NCBI RefSeq assembly: GCF_002964665.1 | Contig: NZ_PQBZ01000034.1 | Coordinates: 806,429 to 870,428 of the forward strand | Direction: 5' to 3' | DNA from: Pseudoalteromonas sp. T1lg23B | Lineage (GTDB): Bacteria; Pseudomonadota; Gammaproteobacteria; Enterobacterales; Alteromonadaceae | DNA: 64,000 nt | Shown: positions 1 to 7,611 of the stretch, in pieces | Position numbering within the stretch: position 1 is the first letter of the stretch | Layout: each line of letters opens with the position of its first letter | The notes under the pieces: generated by a model | Told to the model about the DNA's origin: nothing | Database searches by the model: none | The model's input: only the letters and a program-made list of their open reading frames with translations | Translations under genes and position numbers: made by a program

Positions 1-350
1 GTTGCGTCGCCGTCGCGACCGAACTCACCAGGGCCACTCAACCCGCCTGATGTACCCCCTAGGTCGATGCTTGGCATGTTAAAGCCAATTGCACCAGCCG
101 CAGGGTTAGCAGTTTCTGGTTGAGGCGGCTGCGGTTTAGGCGGCTGCTTCGGTGGAGGTGGCGGTGGAGGCGGAACACGTTTCCGCTCCTGCACCTCAGA
201 TTCAGGTGGATTCGTCAAAATTTCGACCACTATCTGTTCTTTTTTCTCATCAGCCCTATCAGCTCCGCCGGAGATTAGGTATGACATGAAAAAGAATAAG
301 CCGAAAGTAACTGCCCCACCTGCAATCAGTGAAAACAGAAAACGAATCAT
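1..350 (-). CDS. tonB: TonB energy transducer, N-terminal part (cut by window edge)
   Basis: About 116 residues are visible. An N-terminal membrane anchor (MIRFLFSLIAGGAVTFGLFF) is followed by an acidic/basic linker, then a proline-rich spacer with PPPPPPPPKQPPKPQPPQPE, the hallmark of TonB. It then runs into a Gly-rich stretch and out of the window before the C-terminal receptor-binding domain. TonB spans the periplasm and passes proton-motive energy from ExbB/ExbD to outer-membrane receptors. The ATG at 350 overlaps the exbD stop by one base (TAATG), so it is translated with exbD in the same operon. The short N-terminus and position after a large TtpC-like gene fit the TonB2 type of Vibrio and Alteromonadales. 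The C-terminal domain cannot be checked here. Confidence 0.88.
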   Translation of the reverse strand, partial: MIRFLFSLIAGGAVTFGLFFFMSYLISGGADRADEKKEQIVVEILTNPPESEVQERKRVPPPPPPPPKQPPKPQPPQPETANPAAGAIGFNMPSIDLGGTSGGLSGPGEFGRDGDA

Positions 351-754
351 TACTTAGCTCCAGCTATTGAAATCTTCAGGCCGTCATCAGTTGCCTTGAT
401 TTGGTCCATTACTTTAACAACCACACCGTGCTTAGCACCTTTATCCGCTTGGATAATTACGGTCTCAGTCGGTTGTTCTGCAAGGATACTTTCAAGGTTA
501 GCACTAACACGCTCAACATCTACTTGACGCTTATCCATCCAAATTTCACCATTCTCACGAATAGCAATAAAGACGTTCGCATTTTTAGTTTGTTGAGCTT
601 GAGCAGCCTTTGGCTTCTTAACTTCAATACCAGCTTCTTTTACGAAAGAAGTGGTAACAATGAAGAAGATTAGCATGATGAATACGATGTCAAGCATCGG
701 TGTCATATCTACTGCTGCATCTTCCTCTTCACGAAAACGTTGTTTACGTGCCAT
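350..754 (-). CDS. exbD: Biopolymer transporter ExbD
   Basis: A 134-residue protein, the normal ExbD/TolR size. It has a short cytoplasmic N-terminus, one membrane segment at about residues 17-39 starting DMTPMLDIVFIMLIFFIV, and a periplasmic domain. The Asp in the DMTPMLD motif is the conserved proton-carrying residue of the family. ExbD works with ExbB as the proton-driven motor that energises TonB. It lies 14 bp after exbB and overlaps tonB by one base, so it is part of one operon. TolR is the other possibility, but the neighbouring TonB and the TtpC-type protein argue for ExbD. Confidence 0.93.
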   Translation of the reverse strand: MARKQRFREEEDAAVDMTPMLDIVFIMLIFFIVTTSFVKEAGIEVKKPKAAQAQQTKNANVFIAIRENGEIWMDKRQVDVERVSANLESILAEQPTETVIIQADKGAKHGVVVKVMDQIKATDDGLKISIAGAK

Positions 755-768
755 ATTTATATCTCTCT

Positions 769-1293
769 CTAGTGATGTGGCAAGCTGTCAATCAGCTGTT
801 CTTTAGCCATTTTCGCTCTAGCTTCCAAGCGAGTGCTGAAGAATACACCTGACAGTGCCGCAACCATTCCTGCCATTGTTGGTATCGTTGCCATTGAGAT
901 GCCTGATGCCATCAAACGTGCATTACCAGTACCTTGCGTAGCCATGGTTTCGAAAACCGAAATCATACCTGTTACTGTACCTAGTAAGCCGATTAGTGGA
1001 CACATTGCAACCAATGTTTTGATAATCAACATACGCTCATCTAATTTCTCAGACGCTTCAGAAATCCATGCATCGCGGATTCTGTGTGCGTACCAAGACG
1101 TGGTGTCTTGGCGGGCGTCCCACTTAGCTACAATATCCGCTTTCATTTTTGGATATTCAGCTAGTAGGAACCAATAGCGCTCAATCATTAAAACCCACAT
1201 AATAAAGAGTGCTATCGCGACCACGTATAAAACCTGGCCGCCTGTGCCAACAAAATCCCTGATAGATTCCCAGGTCTCCATCAGGACTAGCAT
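769..1293 (-). CDS. exbB: ExbB/TolQ-family motor protein (ExbB2)
   Basis: A 174-residue MotA/TolQ/ExbB-family membrane protein. One N-terminal membrane segment lies at about residues 18-38. Two more follow in the conserved C-terminal part, where LVAMCPLIGLLGTVTGMI and the segment around SMATIPTMAGMVAALSGVFF are typical of the family. It forms the pentameric proton channel around ExbD. The ATG at 1293 overlaps the stop of the upstream large ExbB-like gene (TAATG), indicating coupled translation. It is shorter than classical ExbB (about 240 residues), as is usual for the second ExbB of TonB2 systems that also carry TtpC. Confidence 0.9.
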   Translation of the reverse strand: MLVLMETWESIRDFVGTGGQVLYVVAIALFIMWVLMIERYWFLLAEYPKMKADIVAKWDARQDTTSWYAHRIRDAWISEASEKLDERMLIIKTLVAMCPLIGLLGTVTGMISVFETMATQGTGNARLMASGISMATIPTMAGMVAALSGVFFSTRLEARAKMAKEQLIDSLPHH

Positions 1294-2657
1294 TAGGCTT
1301 TCTCCTTCTCCGCGTGTGCAGCAACGATGCCTGCACTTTGCTCGTCAAGGATATGTAGAACAGCTTTACTACGACCTGAAACGATAGCGTGTAATAGGAT
1401 TAGAGGTAGAGCAGCAATCAGACCTAGAGCTGTAGTTACTAGCGCTAGAGAGATGTTACCTGCCATGATCTTCGGATCACCAGTACCAAATAGCGTGATT
1501 GATTCGAAGGTTAAGATCATACCAACAACCGTACCTAGTAGACCTAGTAGCGGTGCAATAGCAGCTAAGATCTTGATGATGTTGATACCAGCTTCAATGC
1601 GTGGCGTTTCACGTAGAATCGCTTCATCAAGTTTAAGCTCTAGGTTTTCAACGTCTTGGTTCTTGTTGTCATGGTAAACTTTCAAGATACGACCAAGTGG
1701 GTTGTTTGTGTTTGGCGTGTTGATGTTTTTGATTTGCGCCTTGATTTTCGAACCAACCATCATTAGGTCTAGGAAACGAACAAGTGCTAGCAACGCACCT
1801 ACTGCTAATAATGCAGTGATGATGTAACCAACCGTGTCACCTTGGTGCCAACGTTCTTCAACCGTTGCACGCTGCGTGTTTAGACGCAAGATTGAACCAC
1901 GAGTTGGGTCAACGTAAAACTTAGTGTAAGAACCAGCAGATGTGCCAAGTAGCGAATCAACAGTGTCTAACACGTAACCATCAGGTTGTTTACCTAATGG
2001 AGTGATTGCTTTGTTAGCTGCATCATAAAGTACATAACCGTCTTTAGTAACTAAGTTGAAGTTACCTACACGAGTTACCTGCTTAACGTTGATTTCACCG
2101 CTAAGTTCAGCAACTTGAGCTTCAAAAGTTGATACTTTTGCAGACTCAGTCATTTCAGTTTGGAAAGCAATCCAAAGCTCTTCTAGTTCGCGAGTAGTTG
2201 GTAGTTCTTTTGCAGCTGCAAGAGAACGAAGTACTTCAGCGCGTCCTGGTTTTTCAGCAGATACTAGTGATGCTTCGATTGAACCGATAGCTTCAGCAGC
2301 TGAACGACGTACAACACCGAACATCTCACCTAAAGTACCTGTAGCGTTTGCTAACTCAACTTCTTTTTCAGCAAGTGTGATTTCGTTTTGCTTGAACTCT
2401 TTGTTCAAACGATCACCACGAGCTTTTTCAGCTGCTAAGTCGCTTTTCGCTTTGTTAAGAAGCGATTGTTGGTTTGCGCGAGAAGATAAGAATTCTTGCT
2501 CACGTTGCTTGTTGATTTTACCTTCAGAAATACGGTTTTGTTTTACTTCTTGTAGGATTTTATCAAGAGCTTCTGTATTTGCGTGTGCATTTAGCGCGGC
2601 ACCTGCAGAAACAGATAGTGCAGCGGCTACTGCAAAGCCTTTAAATAGTTTCTTCAT
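1293..2657 (-). CDS. ttpC: Large ExbB-like protein of the TtpC type (MotA/TolQ/ExbB domain)
   Basis: A protein of about 454 residues with a signal peptide (MKKLFKGFAVAAALSVSAGAALNAHA), a long periplasmic coiled-coil-rich region (about residues 30-260), a membrane segment near 275, and a C-terminal MotA/TolQ/ExbB domain (IAPLLGLLGTVVGMI, then ISLALVTTALGLIAALPLIL). This architecture is that of TtpC, the extra protein of Vibrio TonB2 systems, which is thought to reach across the periplasm. An in-frame GTG at 2663 abuts the previous stop, but the GGAG motif lies 9 bp from the ATG at 2657, so that start is preferred. The symbol is given by architecture and context. Confidence 0.85.
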   Translation of the reverse strand: MKKLFKGFAVAAALSVSAGAALNAHANTEALDKILQEVKQNRISEGKINKQREQEFLSSRANQQSLLNKAKSDLAAEKARGDRLNKEFKQNEITLAEKEVELANATGTLGEMFGVVRRSAAEAIGSIEASLVSAEKPGRAEVLRSLAAAKELPTTRELEELWIAFQTEMTESAKVSTFEAQVAELSGEINVKQVTRVGNFNLVTKDGYVLYDAANKAITPLGKQPDGYVLDTVDSLLGTSAGSYTKFYVDPTRGSILRLNTQRATVEERWHQGDTVGYIITALLAVGALLALVRFLDLMMVGSKIKAQIKNINTPNTNNPLGRILKVYHDNKNQDVENLELKLDEAILRETPRIEAGINIIKILAAIAPLLGLLGTVVGMILTFESITLFGTGDPKIMAGNISLALVTTALGLIAALPLILLHAIVSGRSKAVLHILDEQSAGIVAAHAEKEKA

Positions 2658-2663
2658 TTTCAC

Positions 2664-3434
2664 TTACTCCGCGCCAAAGATTGGTAATGCAACTAGATCT
2701 GGGGCAGCCTGACCACGTGCGATACGGATCATGTCTTTTACAGGCTTAAGGTATTCTTCACCTAGCTCATCCCACTGTTTAGCAGTATTGTTCCAAACCC
2801 ATGCGTGCTTTAAGTCAAAAGACTGAGCAACATAAGCTACGCGGCCAAGGCGTGCGAAATCAACGTTGATGTTTTTGCCGCCAATTTCAAGTGAACCTTG
2901 AGAAGCAGCCATTACTGAGCTGTAATCAGTTTCAATAGTGTAAGCTTCAAGCACTTGACGGAATTTTTCCGAAGTAGTTACTTTAGAATTCGAAAGTAGT
3001 TCACGTAATTTTTCAACGCGACCCATACGTGTTTCTGTATCAAACGGAACGTCCGCTTTGATGAATTGCTCAAGCGTATCGATCATGCGATACATCAAAG
3101 GCACAACGTCCTGTTTTGTCTTTTCAATAGTTCCGATCTGACGATCAAAAGATTCGATGCCAGCTCTTTGGTCAGCGACCAAACGGGCAACGTGGTCGTT
3201 ATAAACTTTTAGCAGTTCAGTTTCGTCAACAACACTGCGGTATTCGCCGATCATTTCCTGCGTCTGACCGAAGATATTGTCGATCTTTTCTTGAGACTTT
3301 TTAGCAGCCATTTGAGTTTGTTGACCTACTTTTTGTACGTCGTTCAAAGGATCTGCAATCACATTGCTGCTTGCAAATGCTGTTGCGCCTAGAAGCGCAG
3401 TAGCTACAAGACTCTTTCTGATTTTAACAGACAT
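2664..3434 (-). CDS. DUF3450 periplasmic protein, first gene of the TonB operon
   Basis: A 256-residue secreted protein starting MSVKIRKSLVATALLGATAF with a cleavable signal peptide ending near the Ala before DPLNDV. The mature part is helical with coiled-coil character (VGQQTQMAAKKSQEKIDNIF) and matches the DUF3450 family, which is regularly found as the first gene of TtpC-type TonB operons. The open frame extends upstream to 3569, but the ATG at 3434 has a GGGA ribosome site and is directly followed by the signal peptide, so the longer form is rejected. Its biochemical role is unknown; it presumably assists the TtpC-ExbB-ExbD-TonB complex in the periplasm. Confidence 0.82.
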   Translation of the reverse strand: MSVKIRKSLVATALLGATAFASSNVIADPLNDVQKVGQQTQMAAKKSQEKIDNIFGQTQEMIGEYRSVVDETELLKVYNDHVARLVADQRAGIESFDRQIGTIEKTKQDVVPLMYRMIDTLEQFIKADVPFDTETRMGRVEKLRELLSNSKVTTSEKFRQVLEAYTIETDYSSVMAASQGSLEIGGKNINVDFARLGRVAYVAQSFDLKHAWVWNNTAKQWDELGEEYLKPVKDMIRIARGQAAPDLVALPIFGAE

Positions 3435-3476
3435 AGTTCCCAACCAATTAAGTAATGTTACTTTTATAATTTTATC

Positions 3477-3520
3477 ACCCCCTACTAGGGAGCAACCCTG
3501 ATATCTTTTAACAGATATCA
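3477..3520 (-). promoter_or_regulatory. Structured 5' leader of the TonB operon
   Basis: Between the predicted transcription start (about 3522) and the first ATG (3434) lie two inverted repeats. One is a perfect 8-bp repeat, TGATATCT/AGATATCA, with a 6-base loop at 3499-3520. The other is a C/G-rich hairpin built on CTCCC...GGGGG at about 3477-3493. The first starts almost at +1 and could be an operator or an RNA hairpin. No known riboswitch is recognised. Confidence 0.4.
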
Positions 3521-3528
3521 ACTGTCCA

Positions 3529-3557
3529 ATAATGCTAAATGCAAGTCGTCGTGTCAA
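3529..3557 (-). promoter_or_regulatory. Predicted sigma-70 promoter of the TonB operon
   Basis: On the minus strand TTGACA (3552-3557), a 17-bp spacer and CATTAT (3529-3534) give a good housekeeping promoter about 95 bp upstream of the DUF3450 start codon. No clear Fur box is seen over it. Confidence 0.55.
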
Positions 3558-3847
3558 CTTCACTCGCAAAACAAATTTTCCAGCTTTAAAAAAATAAACT
3601 CGATATAAAACAAAAAATTAACATGATATTTTTTAAGCCCCTCCTATAACCATTGATAATAAAGCAGTTACATCACAATATTTACATTTGATTACAACTA
3701 AGGTTTGCTTTGTGATCTCTTCTTTAATTTCGCTGCGAGCCGTTATAAACCTTTGAATATTATAAACAATAAAGTTTATAACTAAAAAATCATTGCCATT
3801 TTTGCATCATTTTAAGATTTTTAGCTAATTGTCTACATTTCAACCGC
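3558..3847. other. Intergenic region with an AT-rich inverted repeat
   Basis: No gene is seen. A perfect 8-bp inverted repeat TTATAAAC/GTTTATAA (3760-3767 and 3774-3781) is present, with another copy of the TTATAAAC half at 3742-3749. It lies about 70 bp beyond the end of the acetyltransferase gene and could be a weak terminator or a protein-binding site. The rest is AT-rich and featureless. Confidence 0.35.
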
Positions 3848-4486
3848 TTATTTAATTAGCTCTGAAATTACTTTATTAAGTGTAGTCAAAAATTGCGCAA
3901 CGTGAATACCATCTAACAATGCATGATGTACTTCTATGTTGAGTGGTATCAGGCCGCTGTCCTTTTGATACTGTCCAAATACAAACTTTGGAATACCCGC
4001 GCATGCTGACGTGTTGGTCGTTGCATGCTCGAAGCTGCTGAAATTAAACCAGGGTAAAATAGAGACATGAATTTGCGCCACACTAGTTTCTCGTAGCGTA
4101 AACTGCTCATCCAATAGGGTCTTATTTAAAAACTGCTGTTTTTGTTTTGCAGCATGAGCCGCAAACTCGCTGATGTCTCGCTGCAACATCAAGGGGATAA
4201 AACGAAACGTATCATCTTCTTTCAAAAAGACGGTACTTGCTATCAGCTCGTCTACTTCAACAGGAAGTTCGTCAACAATTCTATAGCGCATCGGCTTGTA
4301 ACCGTTTACAGCTTTGAGTAAACAATACAGATAACAATCAGTAAAAGAGTATTGCTTTGATTTGGCGTATTGATACAACAACGATAAATCAAGGTTGGTA
4401 GTAATATTAAACTGTGGTTTATCAAACCCTTTGAAAAAATAAAAGTGCTGAGCGCGTGGCCAAGTGTCTAGGTTGATCTTTTTCAT
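3848..4486 (-). CDS. Chloramphenicol acetyltransferase-like (CatA family) protein
   Basis: About 212 residues, the usual CAT length, starting MKKINLDTWPRAQHFYFFKG. The family signature with the catalytic histidine is present as HHALLDGIHVAQF near the C-terminus, and SILPWFNFSSFEHA matches the substrate-site region around residue 140. Typical CATs use acetyl-CoA and work as trimers. The open frame extends to 4522, but that longer form would run through the terminator hairpin at 4504-4530, so the ATG at 4486 is chosen. Base composition resembles the neighbours and no mobile element is near. It may be a chromosomal relative of CAT with another substrate; resistance cannot be inferred from sequence alone. 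Confidence 0.85.
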   Translation of the reverse strand: MKKINLDTWPRAQHFYFFKGFDKPQFNITTNLDLSLLYQYAKSKQYSFTDCYLYCLLKAVNGYKPMRYRIVDELPVEVDELIASTVFLKEDDTFRFIPLMLQRDISEFAAHAAKQKQQFLNKTLLDEQFTLRETSVAQIHVSILPWFNFSSFEHATTNTSACAGIPKFVFGQYQKDSGLIPLNIEVHHALLDGIHVAQFLTTLNKVISELIK

Positions 4487-4503
4487 ACTACAACATACAT
4501 CAA

Positions 4504-4530
4504 AAAAGGGTATGCAGAGCATACCCTTTT
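4504..4530 (-). terminator. Rho-independent terminator after leucine dehydrogenase
   Basis: The inverted repeat GGGTATGC/GCATACCC with a 3-base loop is flanked by A and T runs, so it reads as a terminator on the minus strand 29 bp after the dehydrogenase stop. It lies only 18 bp before the acetyltransferase ATG. Confidence 0.8.
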
Positions 4531-4558
4531 CAAGCGTTTGATTCGAACAATATTGAGC

Positions 4559-5599
4559 TTACAAGCCCTGAGCGATGATCTCTTGCGCAAGTTCATCTGC
4601 GATGATGTGCGTCGATTTCTGCTCACTTTCAGAACGTGCGAAGATTTCCGTCAAGGTATCGTAAATACCCTCTACGTGCTTAGTTGCATCTTCTTTGTTA
4701 TATCCTTCAGGCTTGGTTTCATAGTATACGTTTATGATACCACCTGCATTGATCACATAATCAGGCGCATACAGTACACCTTTCTCACGTAATATTTCAC
4801 CATGACGTGATTCAGCCAACTGGTTATTAGCGCAACCAGCAATAATCGTTGCTTTAATACGTGGAATTGTATTGTCGTTGATAGTTGCACCTAACGCACA
4901 TGGCGCATACACATCGACGTCTAAGTCGTAGATTTCGTCAATGCCTACAGCAGTCGCACCAAATTCTGACACCACTCTATCTATTGAGTCTTGGTTAATG
5001 TCAGTCACAAATAGTTGCGCACCCGCTTCATGTAAATACTTACACAAGCTATAGGCTACTGCACCTAGCCCCTGAACAGCGACTTTGACGCCCGCCAGTT
5101 CTTGATGACCATGCTTATGTTGGTAAGCCGCTTTAATTCCTAAAAACGTCCCTAGCGCTGTGAAAGGCGACGGATTACCACTTTTACCTTCTAAGCCAAG
5201 TACATAATTGGTTTCTTTATGCATCATCATTACATCACCTGTGGTGATGTTCACATCTTCAGCAGAGTAATAGCTTCCACCTAAGCGCTCTAAGTGCTTA
5301 CCAAATGCTCTGAACAGTGCTTCAGACTTTATGGCTTTCGCATCACCGATGATCACTGACTTACCGCCACCAAATGGCAAACGAGCCACTGCATTTTTGT
5401 AGGTCATTCCCTTTGATAAACGCAGCACATCGTAAACTGCATCTTCGTCTTTCGCATAGTTCCATAAACGACAGCCGCCTACCGCTGGACCTAACTTAGT
5501 ACTATGTACTGCGATGATGGCTCTTAAACCCGACGCTTCGTCGGCACAAAATACCACTTGTTCATGATTATCAAATTCAACTTGGTTAAATACAGCCAC
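4559..5599 (-). CDS. ldh: Leucine (Glu/Leu/Phe/Val-family) dehydrogenase
   Basis: A 346-residue enzyme that oxidatively deaminates branched-chain amino acids to 2-oxo acids with NAD+. The substrate site KLGPAVGGCR and the catalytic lysine region LSKGMTYKNAVARLPFGGGK (residues about 60-80) are clear. The Rossmann segment GVKVAVQGLGAVAYSL lies at about 170-185. Length fits leucine dehydrogenase rather than the larger glutamate dehydrogenases. The start is GTG with GGAGA 8 bp upstream; no ATG is available nearby. It stands alone between terminators. The palindrome at 5828-5843 upstream suggests control with branched-chain amino acid catabolism. Exact preference among leucine, valine and phenylalanine is inferred. 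Confidence 0.88.
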   Translation of the reverse strand: MAVFNQVEFDNHEQVVFCADEASGLRAIIAVHSTKLGPAVGGCRLWNYAKDEDAVYDVLRLSKGMTYKNAVARLPFGGGKSVIIGDAKAIKSEALFRAFGKHLERLGGSYYSAEDVNITTGDVMMMHKETNYVLGLEGKSGNPSPFTALGTFLGIKAAYQHKHGHQELAGVKVAVQGLGAVAYSLCKYLHEAGAQLFVTDINQDSIDRVVSEFGATAVGIDEIYDLDVDVYAPCALGATINDNTIPRIKATIIAGCANNQLAESRHGEILREKGVLYAPDYVINAGGIINVYYETKPEGYNKEDATKHVEGIYDTLTEIFARSESEQKSTHIIADELAQEIIAQGL

Positions 5600-5827
5600 T
5601 TTTAGTTCTCCGATAATGTCTCACCTTGAAGGTGTTGATAGCGCTGAAATTGGCAAAACTCTAACACTAACTTAGCGCACACGCCAGAAAATGAGATGAT
5701 CATCCTACTAATTACAATTAATTTGAATAATGTAGTTAAATATATTTCAAATCTGAAATATACAGCCCCAATATTACTGGGTTTTCGATTTATTTAGCTA
5801 ATAAATTTCAATATACCGCAAGGGATG

Positions 5828-5843
5828 TTTACGTAAACGTAAA
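5828..5843. promoter_or_regulatory. Palindromic operator TTTACGT-AA-ACGTAAA upstream of leucine dehydrogenase
   Basis: A perfect 7-bp inverted repeat with a 2-bp spacer. It sits in the 329-bp gap between the ldh start and the fumarase terminator, about 230 bp from the ldh GTG. Its form resembles the sites reported for LiuR, a MerR-family regulator of leucine degradation in gammaproteobacteria. The assignment is from memory of the motif and is tentative. Nothing else is recognised in the gap. Confidence 0.45.
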
Positions 5844-5872
5844 GCACCAACCGGATGTACAGTTATAGTTAC

Positions 5873-5907
5873 AAAAAAAGCCGTATGATTGACCATCATA
5901 CGGCTTT
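5873..5907 (-). terminator. Terminator after fumarase
   Basis: The 10-bp perfect stem GCCGTATGAT/ATCATACGGC (5880-5889 and 5895-5904) with a 5-base loop is followed on the minus strand by a run of seven T. It begins 25 bp after the fumarase stop. Confidence 0.88.
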
Positions 5908-5928
5908 GTCTACTCAATGAGAGTGAAA

Positions 5929-7455
5929 TTACTTCAGCTTGGCGTCGAGCTCTTCAATCTTTGCCTTCCAGATCGCAGGTCCCTGCTCATGGGCATTGGC
6001 ACCCGTGCTATCTACCGCCACGGTTACTGGCATATCTTCAACTTCAAATTCATAAATTGCTTCCATACCCAAGTCTTCAAATGCAACAACGCGCGCTTTT
6101 TTGATTGCTTTTGCAACTAAATACGCAGCTCCACCGACCGCCATTAGGTAAATAGATTTATTGTTCTTAATTGACTCAACTGTTGCAGGACCACGCTCGG
6201 CTTTACCGATCATGCCAACAATACCGGTGTTTTCCAGCATCATATCAGTAAATTTATCCATACGAGTCGCTGTTGTCGGACCAGCTGGACCTACCGCTTC
6301 GTTGCCGACAGCATCAACAGGACCTACGTAGTAAATAAATTTGTTCTCAAAATCGACACCCTCTGGTAAACCTTCACCCGAGTTGATCATATCTTGCAAA
6401 CGCTTATGCGCTGCATCACGACCCGTTAAGATTTTTCCTGACAATAGAACGGTTTCACCCATTTTCCAATCTTGAGTATCCGCTTTGGTCAGCGTATCTA
6501 AGTTCACACGACGGGTATCTTCACCCACTTCCCATGTAACCTCAGGCCAATCTTCTAATTTAGGCGCCTTTAGGTCAGCTGGACCTGAACCGTCCAAGGT
6601 AAAGTGCACGTGGCGTGTTGCAGCACAGTTCGGGATCATTACCACTGGCTTAGATGCCGCATGTGTTGGTGCTGTCTTAATTTTAACATCTACAACAGTG
6701 GTCAAACCGCCTAAGCCCTGTGCACCTATACCTAATTTATTGGCACGTTCAAAGATCTCTAGACGTAGTTTTTCTTCAGCGGTTTCTGCGCCTCGTTCAA
6801 TCAGCTCGTGAATATCAACAGGGTCCATCAGTGATTCTTTCGCTAGCACTGCCGCCTTTTCTGCCGTGCCGCCAATGCCTATTCCTAGCATACCAGGAGG
6901 ACACCAACCCGCTCCCATCAATGGCAAGGTTTTTTCAACCCATGCAGCTACATCGTCAGATGGGTTAAGCATCACCATTTTCGTTTTGTTCTCTGAGCCG
7001 CCACCTTTTGCCGCAATCATCACTTCAACTTCTGCGCCCGGCACCATATCAATGTGTACCACAGAAGGAGTATTGTCTTTAGTATTTTTTCGGCTTCCCG
7101 CTGGGTCGGCAACAATTGAGGCTCGTAGCGGGTTATCGGGATTCAAATATGCGCGACGTGTACCTTCGTCTACCATTTGTTGAACCGTTAGATCTGTCTT
7201 ATCCCACTTAACATCCATACCAACTTTTACAAAACAGGTAACAATGCCCGTGTCTTGACAAAGCGGGCGCTTACCTTCAGCTGACATACGCGAGTTAATT
7301 AGAATTTGTGCAATAGCATCTTTGGCCGCTTTGCTTTGTTCTTTGTGATAAGCTTTTTCCAAAGCTTGTACAAAGTCCAGAGGGTGATAAAAAGAGATAT
7401 ATTGCAAAGCATCTTCAATACTGTCGATGAAGTCTTGCTGACGGATCATACTCAT
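5929..7455 (-). CDS. fumA: Fumarate hydratase class I (iron-sulfur)
   Basis: A 508-residue single-chain class I fumarase, which interconverts fumarate and malate in the TCA cycle with a 4Fe-4S cluster. Both halves are present: the N-terminal alpha-type domain (to about residue 300) and the C-terminal beta-type domain with VGPVDAVGNEAVGPAGPTTA. Candidate cluster cysteines are in PLCQDTGIV, GAGWCPPGMLGIGIGG and PNCAATRHVHF. Length fits the family (about 500-550). It is monocistronic, with a strong terminator, and divergent from pabB across 156 bp. Two ATGs (7455 and 7449) are possible starts. Confidence 0.94.
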   Translation of the reverse strand: MSMIRQQDFIDSIEDALQYISFYHPLDFVQALEKAYHKEQSKAAKDAIAQILINSRMSAEGKRPLCQDTGIVTCFVKVGMDVKWDKTDLTVQQMVDEGTRRAYLNPDNPLRASIVADPAGSRKNTKDNTPSVVHIDMVPGAEVEVMIAAKGGGSENKTKMVMLNPSDDVAAWVEKTLPLMGAGWCPPGMLGIGIGGTAEKAAVLAKESLMDPVDIHELIERGAETAEEKLRLEIFERANKLGIGAQGLGGLTTVVDVKIKTAPTHAASKPVVMIPNCAATRHVHFTLDGSGPADLKAPKLEDWPEVTWEVGEDTRRVNLDTLTKADTQDWKMGETVLLSGKILTGRDAAHKRLQDMINSGEGLPEGVDFENKFIYYVGPVDAVGNEAVGPAGPTTATRMDKFTDMMLENTGIVGMIGKAERGPATVESIKNNKSIYLMAVGGAAYLVAKAIKKARVVAFEDLGMEAIYEFEVEDMPVTVAVDSTGANAHEQGPAIWKAKIEELDAKLK

Positions 7456-7611
7456 GACGGTTCCTTAGTTTGTGTTATTAAACGTCTTGGTTAATAACTT
7501 AATACATCTAAAAATAGTGAACTTTTATGTGAGTCACTAAGCCACTATAGAAAAATAGATAAGTATGATAACCTCCCCGCCCGTTTCGGGCTAGTTTTCA
7601 GGTTCAAGTAA

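Noticed and set aside
3558..3847. Fur box upstream of the TonB operon (ATTGATAAT at about 3652)
   Set aside because: Only one half matches, and it lies about 100 bp upstream of the -35; no second half is present.
3848..4486. Interpretation of the CAT-like gene as a recently acquired resistance cassette
   Set aside because: No integrase, attachment site, insertion sequence or change in base composition is seen around it; it looks like a resident chromosomal gene.
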